64,000 bases of DNA, from NCBI GenBank assembly GCA_014058105.1, contig JACGCM010000393.1, positions 272,501 to 336,500 on the forward strand. The letters run 5' to 3'. The translations under genes and the position numbers were made by a program. Of this stretch, positions 44,781 through 55,214 are shown piece by piece. The notes under the pieces are model-generated. The model was not told the origin of the DNA and searched no databases. It saw only the letters and a list, made by a program, of their open reading frames with translations. The stretch comes from Kingdonia uniflora. Taxonomy: Eukaryota; Streptophyta; Magnoliopsida; Ranunculales; Circaeasteraceae. The stretch's first letter is position 1. Each line of letters begins with the position of its first letter.

Positions 44781-47130
44781 ATGTCAAACGAAATTCCTCC
44801 AAGTGCAAGTAACCCTATAGATCCCGTAAATGAAGATCAAACGCAGTCGAGCAACACTTCAATTGTTATTGCTGATGAGGAACAACAACCAACGAAAAAA
44901 AGGAAGTTGACATCAAGAGCTTGGAAACACTTCACAAAGAAGATTGTTAAGGGGCAAATGAAAGCTAAGTGTCATCATTGTAAGAAATTACTTGGAGGGG
45001 AAACTAGGGGTGGTACAAGACATTTGCTTGATCATATTGATTCTTTATGCCTTGTTATTCATCGAGGAAACACTTAGCAAACAACGTTAAATACATCTCA
45101 AATGAGTGATGGAAGAGTTCAGGTCAATACTTACATATTCGACCAAGAAAATGCACGGGCGGCCCTCGGAAAAATAATAATTTTGCATGAGTACCCACTT
45201 TCAATGGTTGAGCACCACGGGTTTAGAGAGTATAGCAAGGCTCTCCAACCAATGTTTAAAGGTTGTTTCTCGGAACACTATTAAAAATGACATCTTAAAA
45301 ATATATGATCACGAAAGGGCTAAGACAATGACACTTTTGGAGAGGAATCGGAGTAGAATTGCAATTACTACTGATATGTGGACTGCTAACTACCAAAAGA
45401 GGGGATTCATGGCCGTCACAGCTCATTTTATTGAGGAAACTTGGAGTTTACAAAGTCGAATTATGAGGTACATTTTAAATAAAATCTTTCTTTTAGTTGT
45501 AACTGATTTGAGATTATAGTATTTATTTATAGTAATATATGTTACATTTTCTTTTTATGTTAGATTTATATATGTGTCGTGTCCTCATACATCGGAGACG
45601 ATTGCTAATGCTCTTATGGATTGTTTGTTGGAATGGAACATTGACTGTAAGTTGTCTACTTTGACAGTAGATAATTGTTCTGCTAACGATTTTATGATTG
45701 AGATCCTTTCAGAAAGGCTCCCTTTAGACACAATGCTGCGACGAGGGGATGTTTTTCACATGCGATGTTCTGCCCATATTCTAAATTTGATTGTGAAAGA
45801 CGGGTTAGATGTTATAGGAGATGGTATCGAGAGAGTTCGTGATAGTGTAGCTTATTGAAGTGCAACGCCAAAGAGAGATGAAAATTTTGTTGAAGCAGTA
45901 CGTCAGTTGAACATTTCAAGTACAAAGAAGTTAGCATTGGATTGCAAAACTAGGTAGAATTCAAAGTTTTTAATGCTTCAAACTGCCTTGAATTACAAAG
46001 AAGTTTTTCCTCGTTTAAAGCAGCGTGAATCCCAATATAGATGTTTGCCACTTTCAGCTGATTGGTTGCTGGCAACCAAGATTTGTGAGAGATTGAAGTT
46101 GTTCTTTGAGGTAACAGAATTGTTTTCTGGGTCTAAATATCCCACAGCTAATTTGTACTTCCTTAAAATTTGTGAAGTCAAGATATCAATATATGATGGC
46201 TCAAGTCTAGTTATGGCGAAGTTAGATCGATGGGAGAAAAAATGATTACAAAATTTGAGAAGTATTAGAGTGCAATTCATACGATTATGGTTGTGGCAAC
46301 AATTATGAATCTAAGGTACAAGATGAAGTTGATCGAGTTCTACTATCCCCTCATTTACGAAGACGATTCTGTGAGAGAAATTGAAAACATTCGCAAGTTA
46401 TGTTCTGATATATTGGAGTATCAAATGCGTTCAAGTAATATTAGAGGTCAATCCTCAATTGCCTCTCCCCAACCGCAGGAGAGTCGAATTGCAAAGATTG
46501 ATTTTTTGAAGAGGTTTGATTTGTATGTCTCTAATACGAACACTACAGAGATTGTTAAGTCAGAATTGGATTTGTATTTTGAGGAGGGTGTCTTACCTAA
46601 GACTGAAAACTTTGAGATATTAAGTTGGTGGAAAGCAAATGAGAGTAAATTTCCTATTTTGCATTGTATTGCTAGAGATGATTTGGCTATTCCCGTGTCT
46701 ACGGTTGCTTCAGAGTCCGCTTTTAGTACTAGTGGTAGATTTGTGAGCCCTCATCATAGCAGAATACATTAAAAGACTCTGGAAGCTTTAATGTGTGCGC
46801 AAGACTGGTTATGGGCTGAAATCAAAGGTAATAGTTTGATGTTTCTATTCATTTTTTTTAATATTGTCTAAATATTAATGATTTTTTTATATATATTTTA
46901 AGGTTGACTAATTAGTTTTTATTGTATGATTAGATCCTTCTTTGGTAACACAATTTACAAGAAGCTCAATAAGTGAAGATGTAGATGTAGATAAGGTAAA
47001 TGATTGTTATTGATCATTTTTTACTATGGGTTATTTAAATATGGTTAACATTTTTGTTTATGAAGATTTATAACTAGGTATGTGTTTAATTGTTTAATAG
47101 GAACCATGTCTCACAAGTGCGAGCGCTTAA
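44781..47130 (+). pseudogene. hAT transposase (BED zinc finger, RICESLEEPER-like), broken
   Basis: Probable exons: 44781-45467, 45564-46827, 46934-46995 and 47101-47130, all GT-AG. Order of features: N-terminal acidic segment, nuclear-type basic KKRK, BED finger with CHHC and HLLDH (about 44960-45050), then the RNase H-like fold starting AITTDMWT, VDNCSANDF, the MRCSAHILNLIVKDGL block, and a C-terminal hAT dimerisation domain with STVASESAFSTSGR. The last small exons end DPSLVTQFTRSSISED and a TAA stop. It is disabled by a stop near 45075, a one-base insertion near 45260, and stops near 45857, 45955, 46243 and 46770. An intact copy would cut and reinsert the element. Confidence 0.9.
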
Positions 47131-47389
47131 GATGACGTCAAAGATGCTTTGAGAAGATATCGGGTATTTGCTTTATGGATTTACGTGGGAATATTTTTGT
47201 ATCTTGGACATCACTCTTGTTTTAGTTTATTTCTGACTTCGTGTACGGAATTAAGTCGTGATGTCTTGGACTAATGTTTAAGTTTCTTTTTGGAATATGT
47301 AATGTTTGAACTCAACTAGATGCTTTACCAGTTTTTGGCCATTCCACCACAGGATCCCTCTTGTCAAGTAATATATATATATATATATA

Positions 47390-47690
47390 TTGAATTGGTC
47401 TGAATTAGAGAGAAATATTCAAACTATGATTACCACCATTGTCTTACTGTGACAGAATGAGAAAGACAGATCTGAAACCAGAGTGAAAGAGAGAAAACAT
47501 TTGTTTTGAATGAAAGCTAGAGAGAGGAATCACGTGAAGTGAGAGGGTTTATGTTTCCGATGACACCTCATTTCAACCTAATTAGTATTTTTTGTTAATT
47601 GCCACATTTCTATTATAATATCCACTCATCTCTATTAGATGAGTGGTTCAGTTTGAGTGTCTCTAAATCATTTCCCTATATCATGGCCCA
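47390..47690 (-). repeat. Inverted-repeat arm 1 beside a GC-rich island
   Basis: The 300-bp segment from tgaattggtctgaattagag to about ttccct at 47690 is the inverted partner of 48296-48625. It lies directly after an (AT)n tract (47371-47389). Confidence 0.85.
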
Positions 47691-48295
47691 GCCCGGGTCT
47701 GGCGCGCGCTACAATGCCCGGAGCACAGTGGAATATGGGGCCGTGCAGCGTACATGCACGTGCGGCCGGCATGCACAAGCCATCTTCACTAGCACGGCAG
47801 CGCCAGTGAAATAGAACCACTGATGCTAGAGCGACATCTGGATAATCCTGGATACTCGTGAGGGGTCATCGAATAAATGTTCGGTATAGGCAACAACGTT
47901 GAAGGTTCCCTCAATAATCCCTACAGTGTAATCTCTCGTGACTGGGCACGAGGTACGGAAAACACATGTCTTGTAACGGATCAGGATAGCTCAATATGTC
48001 GGGTTCCAGATATGGGGCATATATATGAAGGGGCGACGAGCCTGGACTAGTCACATTGTCCATCTATAAGGGGCGGTGCGTCTCGGGTAGCCCGTGGGCA
48101 TAGTACCGCCGTTCAAAGCCCTATCTGGGAAAGCGGTGTTCAAAGCCGTATCTGGGAAAGCGGCCCACATTGCGAGGCAATGTCTCCTAGCCTTCCCTAG
48201 GCCAAGGAGAACTCATGACTATCCCTTGTAGATAGCCCATAAGCTGGGGTCCAAGATGATCAAGCCTAACAGCTTATTTGGTCATGGGGAGAAAT
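47691..48295. other. GC-rich island between inverted arms
   Basis: About 600 bp clearly richer in G and C than the neighbouring hAT sequence, with no open frame of note. It includes a 25-bp direct repeat, gttcaaagccctatctggga and its copy with one change (48111-48135 and 48138-48162), self-complementary stretches such as gtgcggccggcatgcac, and a TATATAT-plus-GGGG motif near 48020. Origin unknown. It could be captured host DNA, possibly a ribosomal spacer-like sequence, but that is only a guess. Confidence 0.6.
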
Positions 48296-50571
48296 GGACA
48301 GGGAAAGGATTTAGAAACTCACAAACGGGACACTCAAATCCCACTCAAACTGAACCACTCATCCAATAGAGATGAGTGGCTATTATAATAGAGATGTGGC
48401 AATTAGCAAAAAATACTAATTAGGTAGAAATGAGGTGTCATCGAAAACAGAAACCCTCTCTCTTCACGTGATTCCTCTCTCTCTCCAGTTTTCATTCAAA
48501 GCAAATGTTCTCTCTCTCTTTCACTCTAGTTTCATATCTGTCTCTCCCACTCTATCACAGTAAGACAATGGTGGTAATCATAGTTTGAATATCTCTCTCT
48601 AATTCAGACCAATTCAGTGGCGAACAAAAGCGAATCTCTAAAATTGAGGCTGATTGCTCTGTTTCTACGTTCTGTTCTGACTGAAGAACTATTTATACGT
48701 TTTGAAGTCTCGCTCTCCACCCATCAATTCACCACCTTTATAGATCGGTTTTAGTTTTTGTGTATGTTTCGTTTTTGTTCTTGGTTTCGTCGGCTTCATA
48801 GATCGATTACGATTTTGGTTTACGGCTCTCTAATTTGTCGGCTTCAAGAAACTCGTACAACACCAGTGAGTAATATGTAGGTTAAGAAATTGGTAGTAGT
48901 TATCAATGAAATTGTCGATCAATCGAGTTTTCGACAATTTATAAACAATATTGGATGCTCATTTTATTTTTTGTCGAGTACGCAACTGATCGACAATTTC
49001 TAAAACACATTTGTCGAATGGCATATGTAATCGACATTTTTATTATCGGTCTATCAGTATGTCGACAAAAGCTTACATTGGTAAATTGTTGCTTGACAAT
49101 GCATCGACAATTATCTAACTCAACTAAATTGTCGTCGATGGATGCATCGACAAAAGCATGCATTATTGAATTGTACTAATCTTTTGTTATTGCATGTAAG
49201 GGATCCAGATGTGCTGAAAAGCACTCACGGATTCACTATCATGAGGAAGAGAGGTGCTGAGAAGATCAGGAGGATTTGAAGTAAACATTCATGAGATGAT
49301 TTGGTTTTTATGATTTCCAAACGATGAAAAGGATTTGTAATCTGCTTTATTACTTCTGATATATTATTAGGTTGTTGTAGTCATGAAGAAGATCTATAGA
49401 AATTATGGGATTTTTAATCACATGATGAAGAATGAAAGAAGCCCCTTTTTTTTACATTGTTTTATAGCTTGTATAGTTATTGACTTTGGCAGCTGTTCAA
49501 AGAACACCATGTGCAAACCTGACAACAATAATATACATTATTATGTATTGATATTGTTGACTCATAATACCATCGATAATTTCTGAAATGATTCGACAAT
49601 TTTAAATCCTCTCCCTAAGGTCATCTGGTGTTTTAGCTTTCTTGAATTGCCCTGCATAGAATGTTAGAGATGAGAAGAATTGAAATTGAAATTGAAATCC
49701 TCGGAATGCATAGAATGTTAAAGATGAGAAGAATTGAAATTGAAATCCTCAGAAAGCCTAAATCATACATTTTATTGTCGACCTATTCATCTGAAGTACT
49801 CGATCGACAATAATATATTGTCGCATATTTATTCTTCGACAATATATTGTCGAATACCTACCATATCGACAATTTATGACTGTTGCATGTTATTTGTGTT
49901 CACTTCAATACCAAAAAGTAGTCAACCACCCCACAACTCGACAATTACCTCCTCAATAAAACCATAAGAAGAAAAAACAACTAATCTCACCAACAAACCT
50001 GTTATCCCATTTTCTTAATGTTGTCCCTAGAGGTCACCAGATGACCTGAATTCCCACCAAATGTATCATACTCACTTTCAAGATTTAGGTTGTTGTAGAT
50101 CAAAGAGAGAGAGTGCTTTAGACACAAACATCTTCCCAAATCACAGTCAATAATCACAAAAATTAAAAAAAAAATTACTCTCCACAGTGAATCGCATCAT
50201 TCAAAACAATTGTTAGATGGAACGCAGGTTACTAGATGGGAACCCTGATTGTTAGATGAGAGAGCAGATCTGAGGAATTCGCTCCTGAAGAGAGATAGAG
50301 AGTTGCGTTTGAAATGGAGAGAGAGTGTGAGTTGCTCCTTGTGGTGAGAGAGAGATGATTTGAATTTCAAATAAAAGAAAGTGAACAGATGGGACACGTG
50401 AAGAGTGAGAGAGAGGAGTGATGAGTCACCTCTCTATTACCACCTCATTTCTCTAATATTAGCAATTGTCACCTCTCTATTTTTTAGAGCCACTCATCTA
50501 ATAGAGATGAGTGGTTGGTATTGAGTGAGACTTGAGTGTTTGGTTTGTGAGTGTCTCTAAATCCTCTCCTA
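48296..50571. mobile_element. Possible MULE/foldback-type element with TIRs of about 150 bp
   Basis: The left end gggaaaggatttagaaactc and the right end (complement of gtctctaaatcctctcct) form imperfect inverted repeats of roughly 150 bp, sharing cactcaa and a gatgagtggct region. The left end also pairs with arm 1 (47390-47690). Seventeen or so copies of ttgtcga / tcgacaa occur inside. No transposase and no matching 9-bp flanks were found, so the ends may have been rearranged. Confidence 0.55.
48911..49945. repeat. Cluster of tcgacaat / attgtcga motifs
   Basis: About seventeen copies in both orientations, for example at about 48911, 48932, 48988, 49100, 49592, 49777, 49803 and 49938. Often two or three lie within 30-60 bp. 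Confidence 0.85.
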
Positions 50572-52085
50572 TATATATATATATTAAGTAGGCGTCGATA
50601 TTCCAAGTACTATTGAAATTGTACTTGGAATATTGAAATTGTAGGTGTCGATATTCCAAGTACTTTAAGTATTGGACATCAGTAGCATATGCACTCATAT
50701 GGGCAACCATAAGTAGGCGAAGTAGTCCATGCTTCAATTATGATTACCATCAATACATGAACAATAATAAAAACAATGATGTAACTCTTTAGCGTTATAG
50801 CTTAGATGTGTCTACTAGATTAGATGTAGATGAGATTCAAATGTTGAGTTAGAGGATTGGATTTGTCTCCATGTTTTTCAGTAATCCAAGGATAGTGATA
50901 ATAGGGTTTGTGAACTTTCAGCGGGTTCCTTTTTTTTGTACTTTCTCTGGTTGAATACCATCAAGTGTGGTTACTTTTTGTGTTTACGGCCGGTTCTATG
51001 CTGCTTGTGGTGGCTGAAGCAAAAGGGTAACGAGGAGAGGATAAGATGTGTTTACAAAATTAAATGGAGAAAATATTCCATCGTTGAAGCTTTAGCGTTG
51101 TGTTAATGAACTTATTGCATCACTGCACATATATATGTTTTACTAACCTAGAAGGCTAGAACTTGTACGTCTTTCATTGGAAATTGTCTTTACATTACGT
51201 CTTTCATTGGAAATTGTCTTTTACATTATTATCATCTGCTCAATAGTTTTATTGCTTATTCCATTTGCGTCCTTTTTTTACTTTTCAGGCGTATTAATGT
51301 CAAATTTGGGATCAACAGGAACTTAATCGACCTGATGGGATCAAAATCAGTATGGAAACCAATTTCTCCTCCTCAGTTTCTTCATGATTTTGGTTGGTTT
51401 AGGGACTTTATGATAGTTTTGTACTAATACGATGTACTCATAAGAACTTCTTTTTTCTTTACTTTCTTTCGTTTGTAAGAGAGGATGATAATGTTAGAGT
51501 CTCGGGACAGATCCCTTGCTCAATCATTGCTTGGTCCAAAAACGTTAGAGTCTCATACATAGTCTACGGAATATGTATGGATGTTAAGTTAGTAATGCTT
51601 GAATATCATAATATGTATGGATGTTAGTAATGTTGTATACTGTTTTTTTTTTTTTTTGAAATATGTAATGCTTGAATATGTATGTCTGTTGAATATCAGA
51701 ATATGAATGGAATAATGGATGTTGAATATGTATGTATGGAAGAATGGAATAATGGATGTATGGAATATGAATGGAATAATGGATGTTGAATATGTTATAT
51801 GTAATGCTTGAATATCAGAATATCAGATTTATCATTTATACAAAATTTCATAATATCAAAATATTAGCAGTATCAATATGTAATACTGTAAACTGTTTTG
51901 TTTTTTTTGTTTTTTTATTCATAAGTTAAATCGGGTCTGGTATTGAACGTATTTATGTGGGGCGGATTTGGGGATTCCCGCTTAATTTAAATGGGGATCG
52001 GGGTGGGGATGGAAGGTGGGAACCTAAGCGGGGATGGGGATGGTATTGGCTTCTCCGCCCCAAATCCGCCCCATTGTCATCCCTA
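50572..52085. other. Right part of the hAT element
   Basis: Holds an (AT)n tract (50571-50585), the repeated word gtcgatattccaagtact (about 50594 and 50648), a simple-repeat tract rich in ggaataatggatg and gaatatg units (about 51590-51850), and the GGGG/CCGCCCC subterminal sequence from about 51930. No intact gene. Confidence 0.6.
51590..51850. repeat. Interspersed gaatatg / ggaataatggatg repeats
   Basis: Short units such as atgaatggaataatggatg (three related copies) and tgaatatgtatg recur irregularly. Low complexity, in the right half of the hAT element. Confidence 0.8.
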
Positions 52086-52093
52086 TGCTAAAC

Positions 52094-54299
52094 TAAGACT
52101 GACGGGTTGAGTTTTACATTGTGGTTGAGTAGTGCGGAGTTATTCCATTGTCTATTATTCTTTATTTTCATGGCGTTTCATATTCTTTCGTTTATAGGGG
52201 TGTTTATTTCATCACATGATTTTTTTTGTAACTAGCCACAATTACCTCTTTCAAGATTTTTCTCAATCTTCACCCTTTCAATTTTCTCTCCTAATTATCT
52301 TCCAAATTATCTCACCACAGTTTCTCCTTGAACTCACCATATGCTACTTTCACCCACTTCACATTTCCCTCTCCAAATTCCAAATTCCAAAATCCAAAAT
52401 CCAAACTCCAAACTCCTTTTGGGGTTTCCCAAATTTGGATAGTTGAACTTGAAAACATGTGTAGGGGAGGGACAAGAGCAGATGTAAGGCCATCTTCCGC
52501 AGCCCTCAAGCTTTGCATTCGTGTTTATCCTGAGGAATGCCACGTAGGTTTTCTTTTAGGGAGATGTAATGCCATTTCCAGCAGCCCTCAAGCTTCAAGA
52601 CTGGTTTTAGGTGTCGACATGTGTGGTTGTCTAGGGTTTCTTTTAGGGAGATGATGACGATAAGTTTGGTATATTGGAGAAACAGATTCCTATGGTATAT
52701 GTTTCTAATTAACGTGGCACATTTATAGGTACATAAAAAATACAGGTAGTTCGTATCACGTGCAGTTGAATGATTCTAATCCAATGCATTATCTTTTTCA
52801 TATGATACTTGATATATAAAGAGCATTTAGGGAAATGTTGACAACGCACATTTGAATAGACTTGTCATGTGAGTCTTTGTCTAACGTACTACGGTACTTG
52901 TGAGTCTCCCGACTTACGCGTTGTCAATGTTTCACTAAATGCTACCATTACGCAATTTTCAATTTTGGTCGGCCTTAGGCTTCTATATATGAAGTACCAT
53001 ATGAAGAGGAAAATACATTGGATTGGAAACATTGGATCCCATCAATCTATCTTCCCGTGAAGCAAGCAATTGCATGTGAAATAAACCTCTTGTATTTGTT
53101 TTATTTTTACCATCTCTATATTCACCACATAAAAGATAAAGGTATACATCTCGAATCAGTCTCTTCCATACCAAACTTATTGTCATCGTCATCGTCTCCC
53201 AAGAGAAAACCTAGTTTTTTCTGAAACCTAGTTTTTTCTGAAACCCAGTTATTCCTTCATTTAATCTCCCAAGCTCGATGTCTTTCTGCTGGTTCACTAA
53301 TCTGAGAATTTCATAACAGATGTTCCGCCAACCATGTATTGATCATCTCACTATACAGTTGTTGTTTAACCCCCTCCTCATCACTGGCATGCCCCTCTCG
53401 ATATGACTTCTCTTTCGCCCTTCTTTTCCTAACAAATCACCTTTATCAACAGCCAGTACTCCACTCCTTTGAACATCTCAAGTTTCCTCTGATGTTGCAG
53501 GCAATTTGAATTTAAAATCTATGGTTCTAAACACTGAGGCATAACTGCAGTTTATGATGCTTTTATAGAGATTTGATAATAAAATGCCACTATTTGGAGA
53601 TTGGATGAGGGCATGTATGAAACGGCGCTTTTGGTGATTGGATGGAGACATGTATCATGTATGAAAAGCTGTGTTCTTGATTTAGGGATTTGTTACAAAA
53701 AAGGGAGGCTATAATCTATTGTTTCTACTACAGATGAGAGAGGCTCCACTTGAGGGTATCTGCAAGGGAGAGACAGGCTATGGTTATAGCATAGAGAGTT
53801 CTCCACATATTTTACTTTCTATAAGAAAATTACTTTGAAGGGGGTAAAAGATGAGCATAGCTCAGGAGCCCAAACATGAATTTACAAGCAAAAAAAAAAT
53901 GAAAGCCACGCCCAGTTTTCTCTCTCTAATTTTGTCTTCATATTTTCTACTTTGGTTTTCTTCCTACTTTTCCTTTCCATATTTTTCTCTTCTAGATTTT
54001 CTATCTTCATGTATTCATCTTTTTTGCATTTCTCTCTCTAATATACTTCAGTTTCACTCCACATTATCCCTCGCCTTACCTAGCCAGGTCCCAGCCAGCA
54101 GAATACTTAATCACGCTCTTCCTTTTTTCTTATTGAGGTTAGAAGGCTTTTATTTTAATCTAAAGACATCTTCCTTTAGAAAAAAAAAACAACTCATACA
54201 CTACCTCTTTTACTAATCAAAAATACAAAACTAGGAAACGTGAAACATCTAAACTAAAATACAACAAATTAAAAACTCGTCATTACAACAACGCAATAC
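52094..54299. repeat. Segmental blocks, second set
   Basis: In order: promoter-like pyrimidine-rich block (52240-52430), gtggttgtctaggg block (52450-52830), the tcttccatacc block (52850-53250), the ttccgccaacca block (53260-53570), the ttggagattggatgagg block (53580-53830), and the ctcaggagcccaaa block (53850-54120). They match 56380-58270 and parts of 41095-43140. Short frames such as 53851-54216 reflect pyrimidine-rich sequence only. Confidence 0.75.
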
Positions 54300-54410
54300 C
54301 CGAATCCCAACTTGTAAATGCAATCTATTGCTAAACTAAGACTGAGGGGTTGAGTTTTAACTTGCAGTTGAGTGGTGCGTAGTTATTCCTTTGTCTATTC
54401 TTTTTCATTT
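54300..54410. other. Paralogous empty site for the hAT insertion
   Basis: The sequence atctattgctaaactaagac at about 54331-54350 aligns with 43621-43634 joined to 52094 onward. Only one tgctaaac is present and no hAT sequence. The following ggttgag...ggtgcgtagttattcc also matches 52110-52150. This confirms the hAT edges and shows the duplication predates the insertion, or that this copy was never hit. Confidence 0.9.
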
Positions 54411-54907
54411 TCATGCACATATTCCTTCGTTTACAGTCATATTTCTTTCATACCATGAAAATTCGTATTACCACCCCAATAATCTCTCTCCAAATTTCTC
54501 TCAATCTTCACCTTCTCAATTTTCTCTCCATATTTACCTACCAAATTATCTCACCACAGATTCTCCTTAAACTCACCATCTCCTTAATTTCATTTAGTTC
54601 ACATTTCCCTCTGCGCATTCCAATTTCCCCCCACCTCATATTCCAATAACTCCCACATTCTATCTAGCTCGGGTTCCTCATTTACTTAGTCATTATTTCC
54701 TTCCTTATTTACTTCGAGGTAAAAACTTAAAATGCGCTTTTATACCTAATGGCATCTCTTCTTACACAAAAATAAATAAAAACCACCTCTTTTACTAATC
54801 AAAAACACAAAATATAAAAAACCCCATCATCAAAATAACCCAAATCTCAAACTCATCTAAGCAATCTATTGCTAATAAACCAAGAGTGTGGGGTTGAGTT
54901 TTTTTAC
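54411..54907. repeat. Segmental block upstream of first-exon copy A
   Basis: Pyrimidine-rich leader-like block (ctcaccacagattctcctta at about 54550) equal to parts of 52250-52430 and 58290-58440, then the donor-side intron flank of the exon copy at 54908. No gene. Confidence 0.65.
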
Positions 54908-55214
54908 CTTGTACTTTAGTGGTAGGGAGTTCTCCATAAATGGCTTGTCTAGCGAGAGGAACAAAGACCAAGTTTGTTCCAGCTTCGGCTTCGGCTTCGG
55001 CAAAGAGCTGTTGTTTCCAATCCCAGATAGTTCTTTTGATGGATTTGTTGGTATTGAGGAGAGAATCCTTCTCAGCTTCATGGGATTCGATTTCTCTCTG
55101 TTGGTTTAGAGACCTAATGCTTAGAGCAACAAATGCACCTACTAAGAAAGTGTTGATTAACATGTTGTTGCTCTTTGAGCCTCTCCCCAACATGGTCTTC
55201 TCTACCCACTCCAT
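54908..55214 (-). CDS. First exon of small membrane-anchored protein, copy A
   Basis: The minus strand from ATG at 55214 is open for 102 codons plus one base to a GT donor at 54907. The protein begins MEWVEKTMLGRGSKSNNMLI, then a hydrophobic segment (LINTFLVGAFVALSIRSL, residues about 19-36, likely a membrane anchor), a charged helix (QQREIESHEAEKDSLLNTNK), and TIWDWKQQLFAEAEAEAG. It differs from copy B by an extra AEAE and by QAIYG in place of LKAIYG, so copy A looks less conserved. Phase joins to the exon at 37493-37554. The function is unknown. Plant-specific small protein family; no enzymatic motif is seen. Confidence 0.65.

Larger units (their letters stand above)
43635..52085 (+). mobile_element. 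hAT transposon with perfect 8-bp TSD
   Basis: The ends are tagggatggcaat (43635) and attgtcatcccta (to 52085), imperfect terminal inverted repeats of the common plant hAT type. Each is followed inward by GGGG-, CGGGG- and CCGCCCC-rich subterminal sequence. The flanks are the exact 8-bp repeat tgctaaac (43627-43634 and 52086-52093), the hAT target size. The paralogous repeat at about 54316-54400 has the uninterrupted sequence with a single tgctaaac, so it shows the empty site. A BED-finger RICESLEEPER/DAYSLEEPER-like transposase is encoded at 44.8-47.1 kb and is broken. The 47.3-52.0 kb part has further nested or captured pieces. Confidence 0.95.

Noticed and set aside
47599..47814. 71-codon plus-strand frame at the GC-rich island edge
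   Set aside because: It starts in the inverted arm and runs into the island. No homology pattern seen.
48010..48040. TATATAT followed by GGGG in the GC island, considered as a ribosomal gene promoter
   Set aside because: One short motif is not enough. No rRNA sequence follows in the window. Kept only as a search suggestion.
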